Part shown: positions 1 through 7,871 of the stretch, in pieces
Numbering within the stretch: position 1 is the stretch's first letter
Layout of the letters: each line of letters starts with the position of its first letter
Source: JAAAOZ01 sp964496595
Lineage (GTDB): Bacteria > Chloroflexota > Anaerolineae > B4-G1 > SLSP01
Assembly: GCA_964496595.1 (NCBI GenBank)
Contig: CAZCAI010000043.1
Span: forward strand, 1 to 29,347
Reading direction: 5' to 3'
Length of the DNA: 29,347 bases
The notes under the pieces: model-generated
Told to the model about the DNA's origin: nothing
The model's database searches: none
Seen by the model: the letters and a program-made list of their open reading frames with translations, nothing else
Program-made: the position numbers and the translations under genes

Positions 1-442
1 CACCGCCTAGAATGATATTGCGTTTGCCGCCAATATGACCATTCAATATACCTGTCAAATCTGATAACATCCTATGGAGTGTAGTAATCGCGTAGGATGT
101 ACTTCCAACTGTCTCTAACAGGCCATAAAGCGATATGATTGTTAGTTCTATGATGTCAGTGATTTGTGCTTCTCCTACCACCAAAGAACCTGTATATTCG
201 CTCCGAATTGGCAAGTGTTGAATGGGATATTTCTTGCTGTAAATGCCAGTTCCCCAATTACGGCTGCCGCCAATCTCAAACCACAGAAGATTAGAATCAT
301 CTTTTAATTCTTGCGGCGGATTTGCTTCCTGAAAAAGGAAAATATCTGCATCGATTTCTTCAAGCAGGTATTTCCAGGCTTCCTCAAGATAGGCTTTATG
401 ACTCCAAAAGGCCATATTCCAAGTGACTAATTTTATGTTCAT
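1..442 (-). CDS. Endonuclease/exonuclease/phosphatase family protein, 3'-truncated by the window edge
   Basis: Reading leftward from the ATG at 442-440, the frame stays open for 147 codons to the window edge, so only the N-terminal part is present. The protein begins MNIKLVTWNMAFW, followed by a DIFLFQEA motif at about residues 33-40. These are the first two signature blocks of the EEP superfamily of Mg-dependent phosphodiesterases: the Asn of TWNM and the metal-binding Glu of QEA. The segment NWGTGIYSKKY also fits. The visible sequence stops at NIILGG, just where the GDFN block would be expected. The true substrate (DNA, lipid head group or other) cannot be told from this. The gene is much more AT-rich than uvrC next door, and no clear Shine-Dalgarno is seen. 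It may be a recently acquired gene, possibly an integron cassette. Confidence 0.72.
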   Translation of the reverse strand, partial: MNIKLVTWNMAFWSHKAYLEEAWKYLLEEIDADIFLFQEANPPQELKDDSNLLWFEIGGSRNWGTGIYSKKYPIQHLPIRSEYTGSLVVGEAQITDIIELTIISLYGLLETVGSTSYAITTLHRMLSDLTGILNGHIGGKRNIILGG

Positions 443-467
443 ACTCTACGTTGCCTTTGCGGTTGCC

Positions 468-537
468 GCCTAACAGGTCGCACGATAAGCCGCCCTCTCA
501 AGCGGAGATGCGCCGCATCTCCGCTGGTTATATTATT
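468..537 (-). other. attC-like integron recombination site (tentative)
   Basis: Read on the minus strand, this stretch has a TATAAC-type 5' end, a near-perfect 12-bp stem (503-514 with 516-527), and a 3' box GTTAGGC at 474-468 that matches the attC R' consensus GTTRRRY. The box lies about 25 nt before the ATG of the AT-rich EEP gene, as in a cassette. Against the call, the 3' arm has about 26 unpaired nt and the 5' box matches only loosely. No integrase is present in the window. Confidence 0.3.
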
Positions 538-547
538 ATCTTTCGAT

Positions 548-587
548 ATATCGGCACAAAACCCCAAAAGGCACGTTATGCCGATAT
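548..587. repeat. Inverted repeat downstream of uvrC
   Basis: The 9-bp arms ATATCGGCA (548-556) and TGCCGATAT (579-587) are separated by 22 bp. The structure lies just beyond the uvrC stop codon, so it could form a 3' hairpin on the uvrC transcript. There is no T tract, so it is not a clear terminator. Confidence 0.35.
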
Positions 588-641
588 TCGTCCTTACAAA
601 ATCCCTCTCCGGCGTTTTCACGATGTTTTTCCACTTCTCCT

Positions 642-2549
642 CTACTCCCCCTTCGCCTCCGCCTGCGCGCCGAAGTAGGTCCGAATCTCCGCCGCGAGCA
701 CCTCGGAGATGCCCTCCACCTCCGTCAACTCCTCCGCGCTGGCCTTCTGGATCGCATCCAGGGAGCCGAAGTGCTTGAGCAGGCGGCGGCGCTTGACCGG
801 CCCGATGCCGGGGATGGTCTCGAGCTGCGAGGCGAGGCCGCGCTGGCGCCGGCGCTGGCGGTGGTAGGTGATGGCGAAGCGGTGCGCCTCGTCGCGGATG
901 CGGCGCAGCAGCAGGATCGCGGGCGCCGCCGGGTCCAGCCGGATGGGGCGCCGGCGTTCGGGCACAAAGATCTCCTCGTGGCGCTTCGCCAGCCCGATGG
1001 CCGGCACGCGCTCCGTCAAATCGAAGCGCGCCAGCACCTCCGTCGCGACGCTCAACTGGCCCTTGCCGCCATCGACTACCAGCAGATTGGGCAGCTTGGC
1101 CCACGCGCGATTGCCGCGCACGCCCTTCAGCTCGCCGCCCGTGATGCGCCGCCAGCGCTCGAAGCGGCGCGTGAGCACCTCGCGCATGCTGGCGAAATCG
1201 TCCTGGCCCTGCACGGTGCGAATCTTGAAGCGGCGATAGTGGCTCTTCTTCGGCACGCCGTGCTCGAAGACGACCATGCTCGCCACCACCTCGACGCCCT
1301 GCGTGGTCGAGATGTCGTAGCACTCGATCCGCACGGGCGGCTGGGGCAGGTCGAGCGCCTCTTGCAGGCCGTTGAGCGCGCTCTCCTTGCGATGTTTGTC
1401 CATCTCCCACTGCGCCTTGAGCGTGCGCAGCGTCTCCGCCGCGTTCGTCGCCGCCAAATCCAACAGCGCTCTGTTCGACTCGTCCTGAGCGTCATCGTTA
1501 TTCTCGTGCGGCACCTTGAGGTAGACCACGTCGCCGCGCCGGGTGCGGAGCCAATCCTGCAGGACGGCGGCTTCGGCGATCTGCGCGGGCAGCAGGATCT
1601 CCGGCGGGACCTGGGCCGCGTTCGCGTAGAATTGCTGCAAGAACGCCTGCATCATCTCTTCTTCGTCGGCGTAGGCCGTGCCCTCCAAGATGAAGTACTC
1701 GCGGCCCAGCAGCTTGCCGCCGCGCACGAAGAAGATCTCCACGCAGGCGTTCTCCTCATCCCGCGCCACCGCGATCACATCCTGATTGGTGGCCGCCGTG
1801 GTGATGATCTTCTGCTTCTTCATCACCTTCTGGAGTGCGACGTAGCGATCTCGCAGATGGGCCGCGCGCTCGAACTGGAGCTTCTCGGAGGCGTCATCGA
1901 TCTGGCAGCGCAGATCCTCCTGGACGGCCTCGGTCTCGCCCTCCATAAAACGGTAGAGCTGCGCGATCATCGCCTGGTACTCCGCGCGATCCACCGCGCC
2001 GATGCACGGGCCGAGGCAGAGCTTGAGGTCGTAATAGAGGCACGCGCGACGATCCTGCCCCGTGATGGTGCGGTTGCAGGTGCGATAGGGGAAGAGCTTG
2101 CGCAGCAGATCCAACGTCTCGCGCAGGGCGCGGGTGGAGGTGTACGGCCCGAAGTACCGGCTGCCATCGCGCTCCATCCGCCGCGTGATGCGCACGCGCG
2201 GGAAATCCTCGCCGGTCACCTGGAGATAGGGATAGCGTTTGTCGTCCTTGAGGCGCACGTTGTACCGGGGGCGATACTCCTTGATGAGATTCGCCTCTAA
2301 GATCAGCGCCTCGACCTCCGAATCGGTGATGATCCATTCGATGTCATCGATGTGCGCGACCAGGCGGCGCGTCTTGGGGTGCTCCTGCGCGGAGGCGTGG
2401 AAGTAGGAGCGCACGCGGTTTGCCAGGTTGATCGCCTTCCCGACGTAGATCACCTGGCCCTTAGCGTTGTGCATCAAGTAGACGCCGGGCAACTTCGGCG
2501 CGATCTCTAATTTCTGTTGTACTTTCTCTGGAATATCCACGTTCTTCAT
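642..2549 (-). CDS. uvrC: UvrABC system protein C (excinuclease ABC subunit C)
   Basis: UvrC makes both incisions in nucleotide excision repair once UvrB is loaded at a lesion. This 635-residue protein has the full family layout. The N-terminal GIY-YIG nuclease (about residues 18-100) carries PGVYLM...VIYVGKA and RVRSYF. A four-cysteine block at C158, C170, C178 and C182 matches the cysteines reported to bind an iron-sulfur cluster in E. coli UvrC. A UVR (UvrB-binding) segment lies at about 205-240. The RNase H-like 5'-incision domain has D412 (ECYDIS), D493 (VVDGGKGQ) and H556 (DEAHRF). A tandem helix-hairpin-helix is at about 577-626. All expected catalytic residues seem present. The gene is on its own. 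A paired-repeat element lies 10 bp before its start, and no convincing Shine-Dalgarno is seen. Confidence 0.97.
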   Translation of the reverse strand: MKNVDIPEKVQQKLEIAPKLPGVYLMHNAKGQVIYVGKAINLANRVRSYFHASAQEHPKTRRLVAHIDDIEWIITDSEVEALILEANLIKEYRPRYNVRLKDDKRYPYLQVTGEDFPRVRITRRMERDGSRYFGPYTSTRALRETLDLLRKLFPYRTCNRTITGQDRRACLYYDLKLCLGPCIGAVDRAEYQAMIAQLYRFMEGETEAVQEDLRCQIDDASEKLQFERAAHLRDRYVALQKVMKKQKIITTAATNQDVIAVARDEENACVEIFFVRGGKLLGREYFILEGTAYADEEEMMQAFLQQFYANAAQVPPEILLPAQIAEAAVLQDWLRTRRGDVVYLKVPHENNDDAQDESNRALLDLAATNAAETLRTLKAQWEMDKHRKESALNGLQEALDLPQPPVRIECYDISTTQGVEVVASMVVFEHGVPKKSHYRRFKIRTVQGQDDFASMREVLTRRFERWRRITGGELKGVRGNRAWAKLPNLLVVDGGKGQLSVATEVLARFDLTERVPAIGLAKRHEEIFVPERRRPIRLDPAAPAILLLRRIRDEAHRFAITYHRQRRRQRGLASQLETIPGIGPVKRRRLLKHFGSLDAIQKASAEELTEVEGISEVLAAEIRTYFGAQAEAKGE

Positions 2550-2558
2550 TATACACCA

Positions 2559-2657
2559 AACCCTTGCGAAGGTTGGGGTTGGATGTACTCACTAAAAGGC
2601 CTGACAATGTGACGGTGGCCGTTTTGATTCCGACATGAAGCAACCTTCGCAAGGGTT
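2559..2657. repeat. Paired inverted motif element, copy A (99 bp)
   Basis: The motif AACCCTTGCGAAGGTT (2559-2574) and its exact reverse complement (2642-2657) enclose 67 bp. Each arm is itself a small hairpin (CCTT-GCG-AAGG). The same pair recurs at 14576-14674, 14736-14833, 15125-15222 and 25920-26017 with 67-68 bp spacers whose sequences differ. The layout resembles a REPIN or MITE. This copy lies between uvrC and the terminator of the membrane-protein gene. Confidence 0.85.
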
Positions 2658-2663
2658 GAGATA

Positions 2664-2696
2664 ACAAAAAAAGTCCCCCGGCATCAACCGGAGGAC
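2664..2696 (-). terminator. Intrinsic terminator of the small membrane protein gene
   Basis: On the minus strand a 9-bp stem with one mismatch (2696-2688 with 2681-2673; loop TTGATG) is followed by seven T residues (2672-2666). It lies 30 bp beyond the stop codon of the 2726-3058 gene and therefore separates it from uvrC. Confidence 0.8.
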
Positions 2697-2725
2697 GTGT
2701 ACAATGATGTACGTTGCGGTGAATC

Positions 2726-3058
2726 TCAGACAAACAGCGACAAAATCATCCCCATATGTTCCATTTCATAGATGATCTGATCGCCGTTGTTGTAGAGGAA
2801 GACGCCAATCGCGCCGCAACAGCAGCAGAGCACCAGCAGAATCGCTGCCACGATCCCGATGATGATCCACGTCCGCCGATCAATGTTGGAGAGGAAGCCA
2901 TCACCGCTCGAGGCCTCAGCGGCAGGGGAGAGGGGAGGTGAGGGCGGCGGTGATGATGGCGTCGGCTCCGGCGTTGTTTCTGGCTCTGATGCGGATTCCG
3001 GCTCCGGCTCCGGCTCCGAGAATGGATCTGGGATACCCTGATTCTCTTCGTAACTCAT
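2726..3058 (-). CDS. Small single-span membrane protein with acidic/proline-rich N-terminus
   Basis: This 110-residue protein matches no family I can name. Residues 1-50 are low complexity: alternating Glu/Pro, then Ser/Pro. A short linker (SNIDRRT) leads into one hydrophobic helix at about residues 63-90 (WIIIGIVAAILLVL), which ends in a run of four cysteines and GAIGVFLY. The last 20 residues are an amphipathic tail. The likely topology is an N-terminal flexible domain on one side of the membrane and a short tail on the other; the four-Cys run could be acylated or could bind metal, but neither can be shown. The start is well supported: AAGGAGGG occurs twice in tandem just upstream (3061-3082). 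A strong terminator follows, so it is a single-gene unit. Confidence 0.72.
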   Translation of the reverse strand: MSYEENQGIPDPFSEPEPEPESASEPETTPEPTPSSPPPSPPLSPAAEASSGDGFLSNIDRRTWIIIGIVAAILLVLCCCCGAIGVFLYNNGDQIIYEMEHMGMILSLFV

Positions 3059-3129
3059 AATACCCTCCTTATACCCTCCTTAAAAATGGACTGTGTGTGG
3101 ATTATGAATCGGACCAGCTAACTGATTTT

Positions 3130-3158
3130 AGCTTAACGTGACTTTGGACGATTGTCAA
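3130..3158 (-). promoter_or_regulatory. Candidate sigma-70 promoter for the small membrane protein
   Basis: On the minus strand a perfect TTGACA (3158-3153) is followed by a 17-nt spacer and a weak TAAGCT (3135-3130). The start codon is about 70 bp downstream. The -35 box is strong, but the -10 box matches at only three of six positions. Confidence 0.4.
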
Positions 3159-3244
3159 AGTGATCATTATGATGGTTGTCACATCCCCCCCTTGATTTTT
3201 AGAGTTTTGTTGTTCAGCGGGTTGGGTTGTTAGAGCCTAGATTT

Positions 3245-3751
3245 CTATGATTCTCCCTCGGAACGCAGTAACTCTTTCAACAAAGCTGGTGCAATGTAGA
3301 AACCAGCCTGATCTTGTAGTTTCTCTAGTGTGTCTCGTAAAGACAAGATGTGTCCTTGGCGTTTGGCACGCAGCAAGATTCCCAATACACCCGTGACTTG
3401 CACTCCCAACGACTTAGCTGTCAGACGACCATCCCGCTCATCGAGTAATAGCCAGGCAGCCTCGGTCTGCATGGCCAAGGCAATAGCTTCGGACTCTCCA
3501 CCATCCAAGTTCCTCTGTAAAATCCGCACGAGGGAGTGATCTTTAACTGCTTGCATCTTTAACCAACCTTCAGTCATAGCTTGACGAAGAGCAACTGTGC
3601 CGGGTAGGGCTTCGTCCATTCGGAGTTCCTTCACAACGGCTTCTGGGATAAGAACCTCGCCAAATTGCTCATTCACGAGATCAAGAAGTCCGATGATCGC
3701 CAAATTCAACAGTGGGGAGGTGTTACTTACGGTCGGCATAGGCAATATCAT
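3245..3751 (-). CDS. DUF3368 PIN-domain toxin (VapC-like)
   Basis: This is a predicted ribonuclease toxin of the PIN fold, 168 residues from the first ATG. The N-terminal SNTSPLLNLAIIGLLDLV segment is the DUF3368 form of PIN strand 1. GESEAIALA (about residues 84-93) and LLDERDGR (about 102-109) supply the central acidic residues, and the C-terminal half (GVLGILLRAKRQG) is typical of the family. The second Met (residue 5, ATG at 3739) would give MPTVSNTSPLL and is an equally plausible start. Either start overlaps the upstream antitoxin gene (stop at 3723), which implies translational coupling. The usual PIN first Asp is replaced by Asn/Thr at SNTS, as often happens in DUF3368. Its partner is the UPF0175 protein next to it. 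Confidence 0.85.
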   Translation of the reverse strand: MILPMPTVSNTSPLLNLAIIGLLDLVNEQFGEVLIPEAVVKELRMDEALPGTVALRQAMTEGWLKMQAVKDHSLVRILQRNLDGGESEAIALAMQTEAAWLLLDERDGRLTAKSLGVQVTGVLGILLRAKRQGHILSLRDTLEKLQDQAGFYIAPALLKELLRSEGES

Positions 3752-3977
3752 CTATTAGCTCTTCTTCGCCGTAGTGTCGGGGAATGGCTCGTGCGCCCAA
3801 TAATTGTCCAAATTCGTATTTTCCCATCCCGGCTAATTCTCTGGCTTTGCCGAAGGCAAGATACCCTCGCTCGTACAAAGCAATAGCCAATTCTTTGTGC
3901 AACTCAGTTCCTACCTGATCTTCTGGCAAGCGAATGGCCTGGACGATCGTATCTGGAATGTGTAGCGACACAGTCAT
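3723..3977 (-). CDS. UPF0175 family antitoxin
   Basis: This 84-residue protein has the typical UPF0175 pattern: an N-terminal strand MTVSLHIPDTIV, a central helix KELAIALYERGYLAFGKARELAGM that resembles a helix-turn-helix, and a C-terminal RHYGEEELIDDIAYA that would contact the toxin. UPF0175 proteins are regularly found directly upstream of DUF3368 PIN toxins and are thought to neutralise them. That order and a short overlap are seen here. GAGGAGAG precedes the ATG at a good distance. The base composition is lower in GC than uvrC, in keeping with a mobile accessory module. Confidence 0.88.
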   Translation of the reverse strand: MTVSLHIPDTIVQAIRLPEDQVGTELHKELAIALYERGYLAFGKARELAGMGKYEFGQLLGARAIPRHYGEEELIDDIAYADRK

Positions 3978-4016
3978 TACTCTCTCCTCATCATAGTTGC
4001 CGTTCTTATGAATCTC

Positions 4017-4166
4017 GGCTCTTCAGGAATTCACCGGGTGCAATTGTATTATCCCCATCCGCAACCTGGTAGCGACGTAAAAAAGGTCTGTGATCCCCAC
4101 AAACCCGTCCGTCTGCGCCGCTTTTAGGGCCGCTTAGGGGGATGTCCGGCAAAATCCAAGAGACCC
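4017..4166. repeat. Left arm of a ~150-bp inverted repeat around degV
   Basis: The outer 22 bases (4017-4038) are exactly the reverse complement of 5613-5634. A diverged match continues inward through several shared blocks, including CCGCAACCTGGTA, GTGATCCCCA, CTTTTAGG and AATCCAA, to about 4166. The arm lies between the antitoxin promoter region and the degV 3' end. Confidence 0.85.
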
Positions 4167-4209
4167 TGAACCCAATGGCTGTCTATGGGCTTTTACCGTC
4201 GAGAAGCCT

Positions 4210-5085
4210 TCAGGGCACATCCGCAAACGCTGCCATAGATGCGTAGGCCACGCCGACCATGCTGGGGCCGGTGTGCGCGCCCAGCACCAGGGACATCGGC
4301 CCGCTGGGCAGCCAGGTGCAATCGAAGCGTTGATTTACGAACTCGCGCAGCATCGCAGCGCCCTCCGGGTTTTGCGAGTGCAGCACCTGGACGCGCAACG
4401 CGCTGCCCGGCGCGTGTTGTTGGGTCATGATATTGACCAACTCCTTGAGGGCGCGTTTGAACGTGCGCGCTTGCCCCAGTTGGATGTAGGTGCCGTTGAC
4501 CTTCTCAACGCCGATCATCGGTTTGAGGTTGAGGATCGAGGCGATCAGCCCTTTCATGTGGCTGATGCGTCCGCCGTGGATCAGGTACTTCAGCTCGTCG
4601 AGCGTGTACGCGCTCTCACTGGCCTCACTGATGCGCGCCGTCAACGCCAGAATTTCCTCCACGGGCCACCCGGCTTGCGCTGCTCGCGCCGCCGCTATCA
4701 CCTGCCAGCCCGCTGCCGTCGAAAGAGTTTTCGTATCGACATGGGTGACGTTGGCCTCCGGGACCATTTCCGCTGCTGCTAAGGCGGAGTTGAAGGTGCC
4801 GCTCAGGCCGGAGGTCATGTGAATCGAGAGAATATCCGGGTCGGTGGCGGCCAACCGGCGATATACCTCCGCAAAATCGCCCGCCGAGGGCTGCGAGGTG
4901 GTCGGTAGGTTATCGCTGGCCTCCAGCAAGGGGTAAAAATCGCGGGCCTGAATATCTATATCCTCGCGATACGACGCGCCATCTAGCGTAACCACGAGGG
5001 GAACAATGTGAATGTTTAAATCGGCCATCTCTTCTGGTGTTAAGTTAATTTTGACATCGGTGCCGCTATCTGTCACGATTTGCAT
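4210..5085 (-). CDS. DegV family fatty-acid-binding protein (FakB-like)
   Basis: DegV/FakB proteins bind a fatty acid, and in characterised systems they present it to the kinase FakA to make acyl-phosphate. The protein is 291 residues, the normal length. Seen motifs are VTDSGTD at the N-terminus, TTSQPSAGDF with T62-S64, GLSGTFNSA with S95, LIHGGRIS at about 168-175, and HTGPSMVGVAY with H271. The TTS, SGT and HTGP residues line the carboxylate pocket in FakB structures. No fakA-like kinase gene is in the window, so the acceptor is unknown. AAAGGA lies shortly before the ATG. The gene is enclosed by the long inverted repeat at 4017-4166 and 5489-5634. Confidence 0.93.
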   Translation of the reverse strand: MQIVTDSGTDVKINLTPEEMADLNIHIVPLVVTLDGASYREDIDIQARDFYPLLEASDNLPTTSQPSAGDFAEVYRRLAATDPDILSIHMTSGLSGTFNSALAAAEMVPEANVTHVDTKTLSTAAGWQVIAAARAAQAGWPVEEILALTARISEASESAYTLDELKYLIHGGRISHMKGLIASILNLKPMIGVEKVNGTYIQLGQARTFKRALKELVNIMTQQHAPGSALRVQVLHSQNPEGAAMLREFVNQRFDCTWLPSGPMSLVLGAHTGPSMVGVAYASMAAFADVP

Positions 5086-5213
5086 GGTTTTTTCCTTTTA
5101 AATGGGCTACCAGATTTAACAACGAAGTGCATTATTTACGCTCAGTCGTACAACGGTTGGCGGTGGAACCTACCATAACTGTAGCACAAGTATCTGGAAT
5201 TGCCAACGAACTT

Positions 5214-5370
5214 ATGGAAAGTAGATGGAAAGTAGATNNNNNNNNNNNNNNNNNNNNNNNNNNNNNNNNNNNNNNNNNNNNNNNNNNNNNNNNNNNNNNN
5301 NNNNNNNNNNNNNNNNNNNNNNNNNNNNNNNNNNNNNATGGAAAGTAGATGGAAAGTAGATAGAAAGTAG
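5214..5370. repeat. 11-bp tandem repeat spanning a scaffold gap
   Basis: The unit ATGGAAAGTAG occurs twice at 5214-5235 and three times at 5338-5370 (the last unit with one change). Exactly 100 Ns (5238-5337) lie between. The phase is the same in sequence on both sides, so the gap most likely hides more copies that the assembler could not resolve. The true array length is unknown. Confidence 0.92.
5238..5337. other. Assembly gap (100 N)
   Basis: A run of exactly 100 Ns, the usual placeholder for a gap of unknown size. Nothing can be said of its content beyond the tandem repeat on both edges. Confidence 0.99.
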
Positions 5371-5488
5371 AAGCCTGGCCCGTTGAACGCTTCCTTGGTA
5401 TTTATTGACTAAACCGCAAAACACGCTATACTCGTTTTCACAATGGATGATGGGCAATTTCTTCACAATACGATTATCAGACGATGAA

Positions 5489-5634
5489 GGGTCTTTTGGA
5501 TTTTTCCGGGCAACCCTCAGCAGGCCTAAAAGTAAGCCAGAATTGCGTGTTTGGGGATCACCGACCTATTTCACGTCGTTACCAGGTTGCGGGCGAGAAT
5601 AGCATGATGACGCCCGGTGAATTCCTGAAGAGCC
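5489..5634. repeat. Right arm of the ~150-bp inverted repeat around degV
   Basis: In reverse complement this arm aligns with 4017-4166. The outer 22 bases (5613-5634) are identical, and the rest is diverged by substitutions and small indels. There are no target-site duplications immediately outside the two arms that I can recognise. Confidence 0.85.
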
Positions 5635-5729
5635 ACGCTGAATTGTGAAGGTCTCACGAATTACCATTCGCCCTTACACTTGGCTTCCCTCTGCATTGGA
5701 CGATTACGATACCCATACTATAAAACGCC

Positions 5730-7748
5730 ATGGATGATACCTTAACAGGGCGCAAAATAGGATCCTTTGAAATTTTAGAAAAGATCGGTCAAGGGGGCAT
5801 GGCCGAGGTTTACAAAGGACATCAACCGGCTCTCCGGCGGATGGTGGCGATCAAGCTCCTAGGGCGCTCTTTACAGACGAATGCCTCGCTCACCGAGCGC
5901 TTTCAACGGGAAGCGCAGGCTGTCGCTGCGTTGCGACACCCCAACATCGTCCAGGTGCACGACTTTGGCGTTTTTGAGGGCGGCCACTATCTGGTGATGG
6001 AGTACATCGCAGGCCACGATCTGCGCCAGATGATGGACGAGCGCTTCGAGAAAGGCCAGATCTTCTCCAAAGATGAAATCCTCCCCCTATTGTCCCAAGT
6101 CGCCGACGCCCTCGATTATGCGCATAGCAAAGGCATCATCCATCGCGATGTCAAACCGGGCAATATTCTGGTCACCTCCGAAGGGCAAGCGATCCTCAGC
6201 GACTTCGGCCTGGTGATGCTCCAAAATCGCGTCAGCCAGGTCACCCAAGGCCACACCTTTGGCACGCCGGAGTACATCGCGCCGGAGCAAGCGATGGATT
6301 CGCGCGCCGCCGTGCCCCAATCGGATATTTACGCCCTCGGCGGCATCCTCTACGAGATGGTCACCGGTCGCTTGCTCTTCGAGGCGGATACGGCGATCAG
6401 CCTGGCGTTGATGCACATCAACGAGGAGGTGACGCCGCCGCGCGAGTATAATCCGGCGTTACCCCAGGCTGTCGAGGATGTCATCATGCGCGCGTTAGCG
6501 AAAGAACCAGAACGCCGCTATGCCACGGCCAGGGAGATGATTGACGCGCTGCGCCGCGCCTGGCGCGATCAACCCCCAGCAGGGGCCGCGGGCGTAACGC
6601 CACCGCCGCCCGGCGACGAGCAAGGCGCTGTGGTGAGCGGCCTCGCGAGCTTCGGACGCCGTCCTTGGATGTGGGCCGTGCTCGGGGTGGCGATCCTGGG
6701 CCTTCTCGCCGGAGGCTATGCTTTGTTAGGCGATGGCTCACTTCCCCTCATCGGCGCGTTAGCTGCGCCCACGGAGACGCCCACAGCGACGCCGACGGTG
6801 GCGCCGACCGCTACCGCCACATCGATCCCCGCAACGGAGACGGCGACGCCTTCGCCTACACCCACCGCCGCTGCGCTCGCCGCGCCCACAGCGACGCCCA
6901 CACCCTCCCCCACTCCTTCGCCCACACCAACACCGACGGAGACCCCCTCCCCCACGCCGACCCCCACCTTAGCCCCCGGCCAGGCATTGACGCGCACCAT
7001 CGATGGCATGGTGATCCGCTACATCCCCGGCGGCGAGTTTCTGATGGGCGCGCCGGAGGACGACGACGAGGCCCATCGAGATGAGACGCCGCAGCACGCC
7101 GTCATCTTAGACCCCTTCTGGATCGACGAGACGGAGGTCGCCATCGATCAGTACAAGCTGTGCGTCGCGGCCGGGGCGTGCGAGGCGCCGTACACCCGCA
7201 CCCAGTACGACAATCCCGCCCGGGCTGACCACCCGATGACGCTTATCAGTTGGGATGAGGCCGTCGCTTACTGCGCGTGGATCGCTGAGGCGACGGGCTG
7301 GGACGCGGGCCTCCCCACGGAGGCGCAATGGGAATTCGCGGCCTCTTGGGATATCGAGACTCAGACAAAGCGCCGCTATCCCTGGGGCGACGAGTTAGAC
7401 CGGGCACGCGTGCATCTGGGCAGCACGACCGCGCCGGTCGGCGGCTATCCCGAAGGCGCCAGTCCCTACGGCGCGCTGGATCTCGCCGGCAATGTCTGGG
7501 AGTGGGTAGCCGATTGGTACGATCGCGATTACTATCAGCAGGAGACGTTCCCTCGCAATCCCACCGGGCCAGAAAGCGGGCGCTACAAAGTCTTCCGAGG
7601 CGGCGCCTACGATTCCATCACCAACTTCACCACACAACTGCGCACCACTTACCGCGAGGTCGGCGCGCCGGCAGGGACGACGGATCGACCCGCCAAAGGT
7701 CCGAATCTGGGATTCCGCTGCGCCGTCAACGGCGAGCGGTTACCATAA
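5730..7748 (+). CDS. Membrane Ser/Thr protein kinase fused to an FGE-sulfatase (SUMF1-like) domain
   Basis: This 672-residue fusion has a cytoplasmic Hanks-type kinase at about residues 12-275. It contains a glycine loop (GQGGMAEVY), K42 for ATP binding, HRD with D140, DFG with D158, and GTPEYIAPEQ at the activation segment, so it should be active. A Pro-rich linker leads to one membrane helix at about 315-335. A Thr/Pro/Ala/Ser repeat stalk follows (about 347-415), then an extracellular FGE-sulfatase domain at about 425-668 (GGEFLMG, WIDETEV, LPTEAQWEFAA, NVWEWVADWYD, FRGGAYD, GFRCA). In this family the outer domain is probably a sensor or lectin-like fold rather than a formylglycine enzyme; that is an inference. 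There is no clear Shine-Dalgarno before the ATG, but a CATACTATAAAA stretch ends about 4 bp upstream, so leaderless translation is possible. Confidence 0.93.
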   Translation: MDDTLTGRKIGSFEILEKIGQGGMAEVYKGHQPALRRMVAIKLLGRSLQTNASLTERFQREAQAVAALRHPNIVQVHDFGVFEGGHYLVMEYIAGHDLRQMMDERFEKGQIFSKDEILPLLSQVADALDYAHSKGIIHRDVKPGNILVTSEGQAILSDFGLVMLQNRVSQVTQGHTFGTPEYIAPEQAMDSRAAVPQSDIYALGGILYEMVTGRLLFEADTAISLALMHINEEVTPPREYNPALPQAVEDVIMRALAKEPERRYATAREMIDALRRAWRDQPPAGAAGVTPPPPGDEQGAVVSGLASFGRRPWMWAVLGVAILGLLAGGYALLGDGSLPLIGALAAPTETPTATPTVAPTATATSIPATETATPSPTPTAAALAAPTATPTPSPTPSPTPTPTETPSPTPTPTLAPGQALTRTIDGMVIRYIPGGEFLMGAPEDDDEAHRDETPQHAVILDPFWIDETEVAIDQYKLCVAAGACEAPYTRTQYDNPARADHPMTLISWDEAVAYCAWIAEATGWDAGLPTEAQWEFAASWDIETQTKRRYPWGDELDRARVHLGSTTAPVGGYPEGASPYGALDLAGNVWEWVADWYDRDYYQQETFPRNPTGPESGRYKVFRGGAYDSITNFTTQLRTTYREVGAPAGTTDRPAKGPNLGFRCAVNGERLP

Positions 7749-7871
7749 ACTCGCTGTTTTTCACGCCAACGAAAATAGCCCTATAAATTGCGGGCGACTC
7801 TGCAAGGACTATTTTCGGAGGAACTGCCGTTAACATCCAAAAATATTAAAAATCAAGGAGATAAGAAGAAA

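Larger units (their letters stand above)
5086..5729. other. Noncoding interval with assembly gap, minisatellite and repeat arm
   Basis: This 644-bp interval separates the divergent degV and kinase genes. It holds an 11-bp tandem repeat interrupted by 100 Ns and the right inverted-repeat arm at 5489-5634. Short open frames here run through the Ns or the repeat arm and show no family motifs, so I call no gene. A TATAAA-like box at 5720-5725 sits only a few bases before the kinase ATG. Confidence 0.7.

Noticed and set aside
771..2300. 509-codon open frame antisense to uvrC
   Set aside because: It is a GC-rich shadow of a fully conserved uvrC frame, with Leu/Arg/Asp/His-rich composition and no family motif.
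5127..5602. Short frames reading into or beyond the N gap
   Set aside because: They depend on unknown bases or lie in the inverted-repeat arm; there is no motif, and the tandem repeat accounts for their apparent openness.
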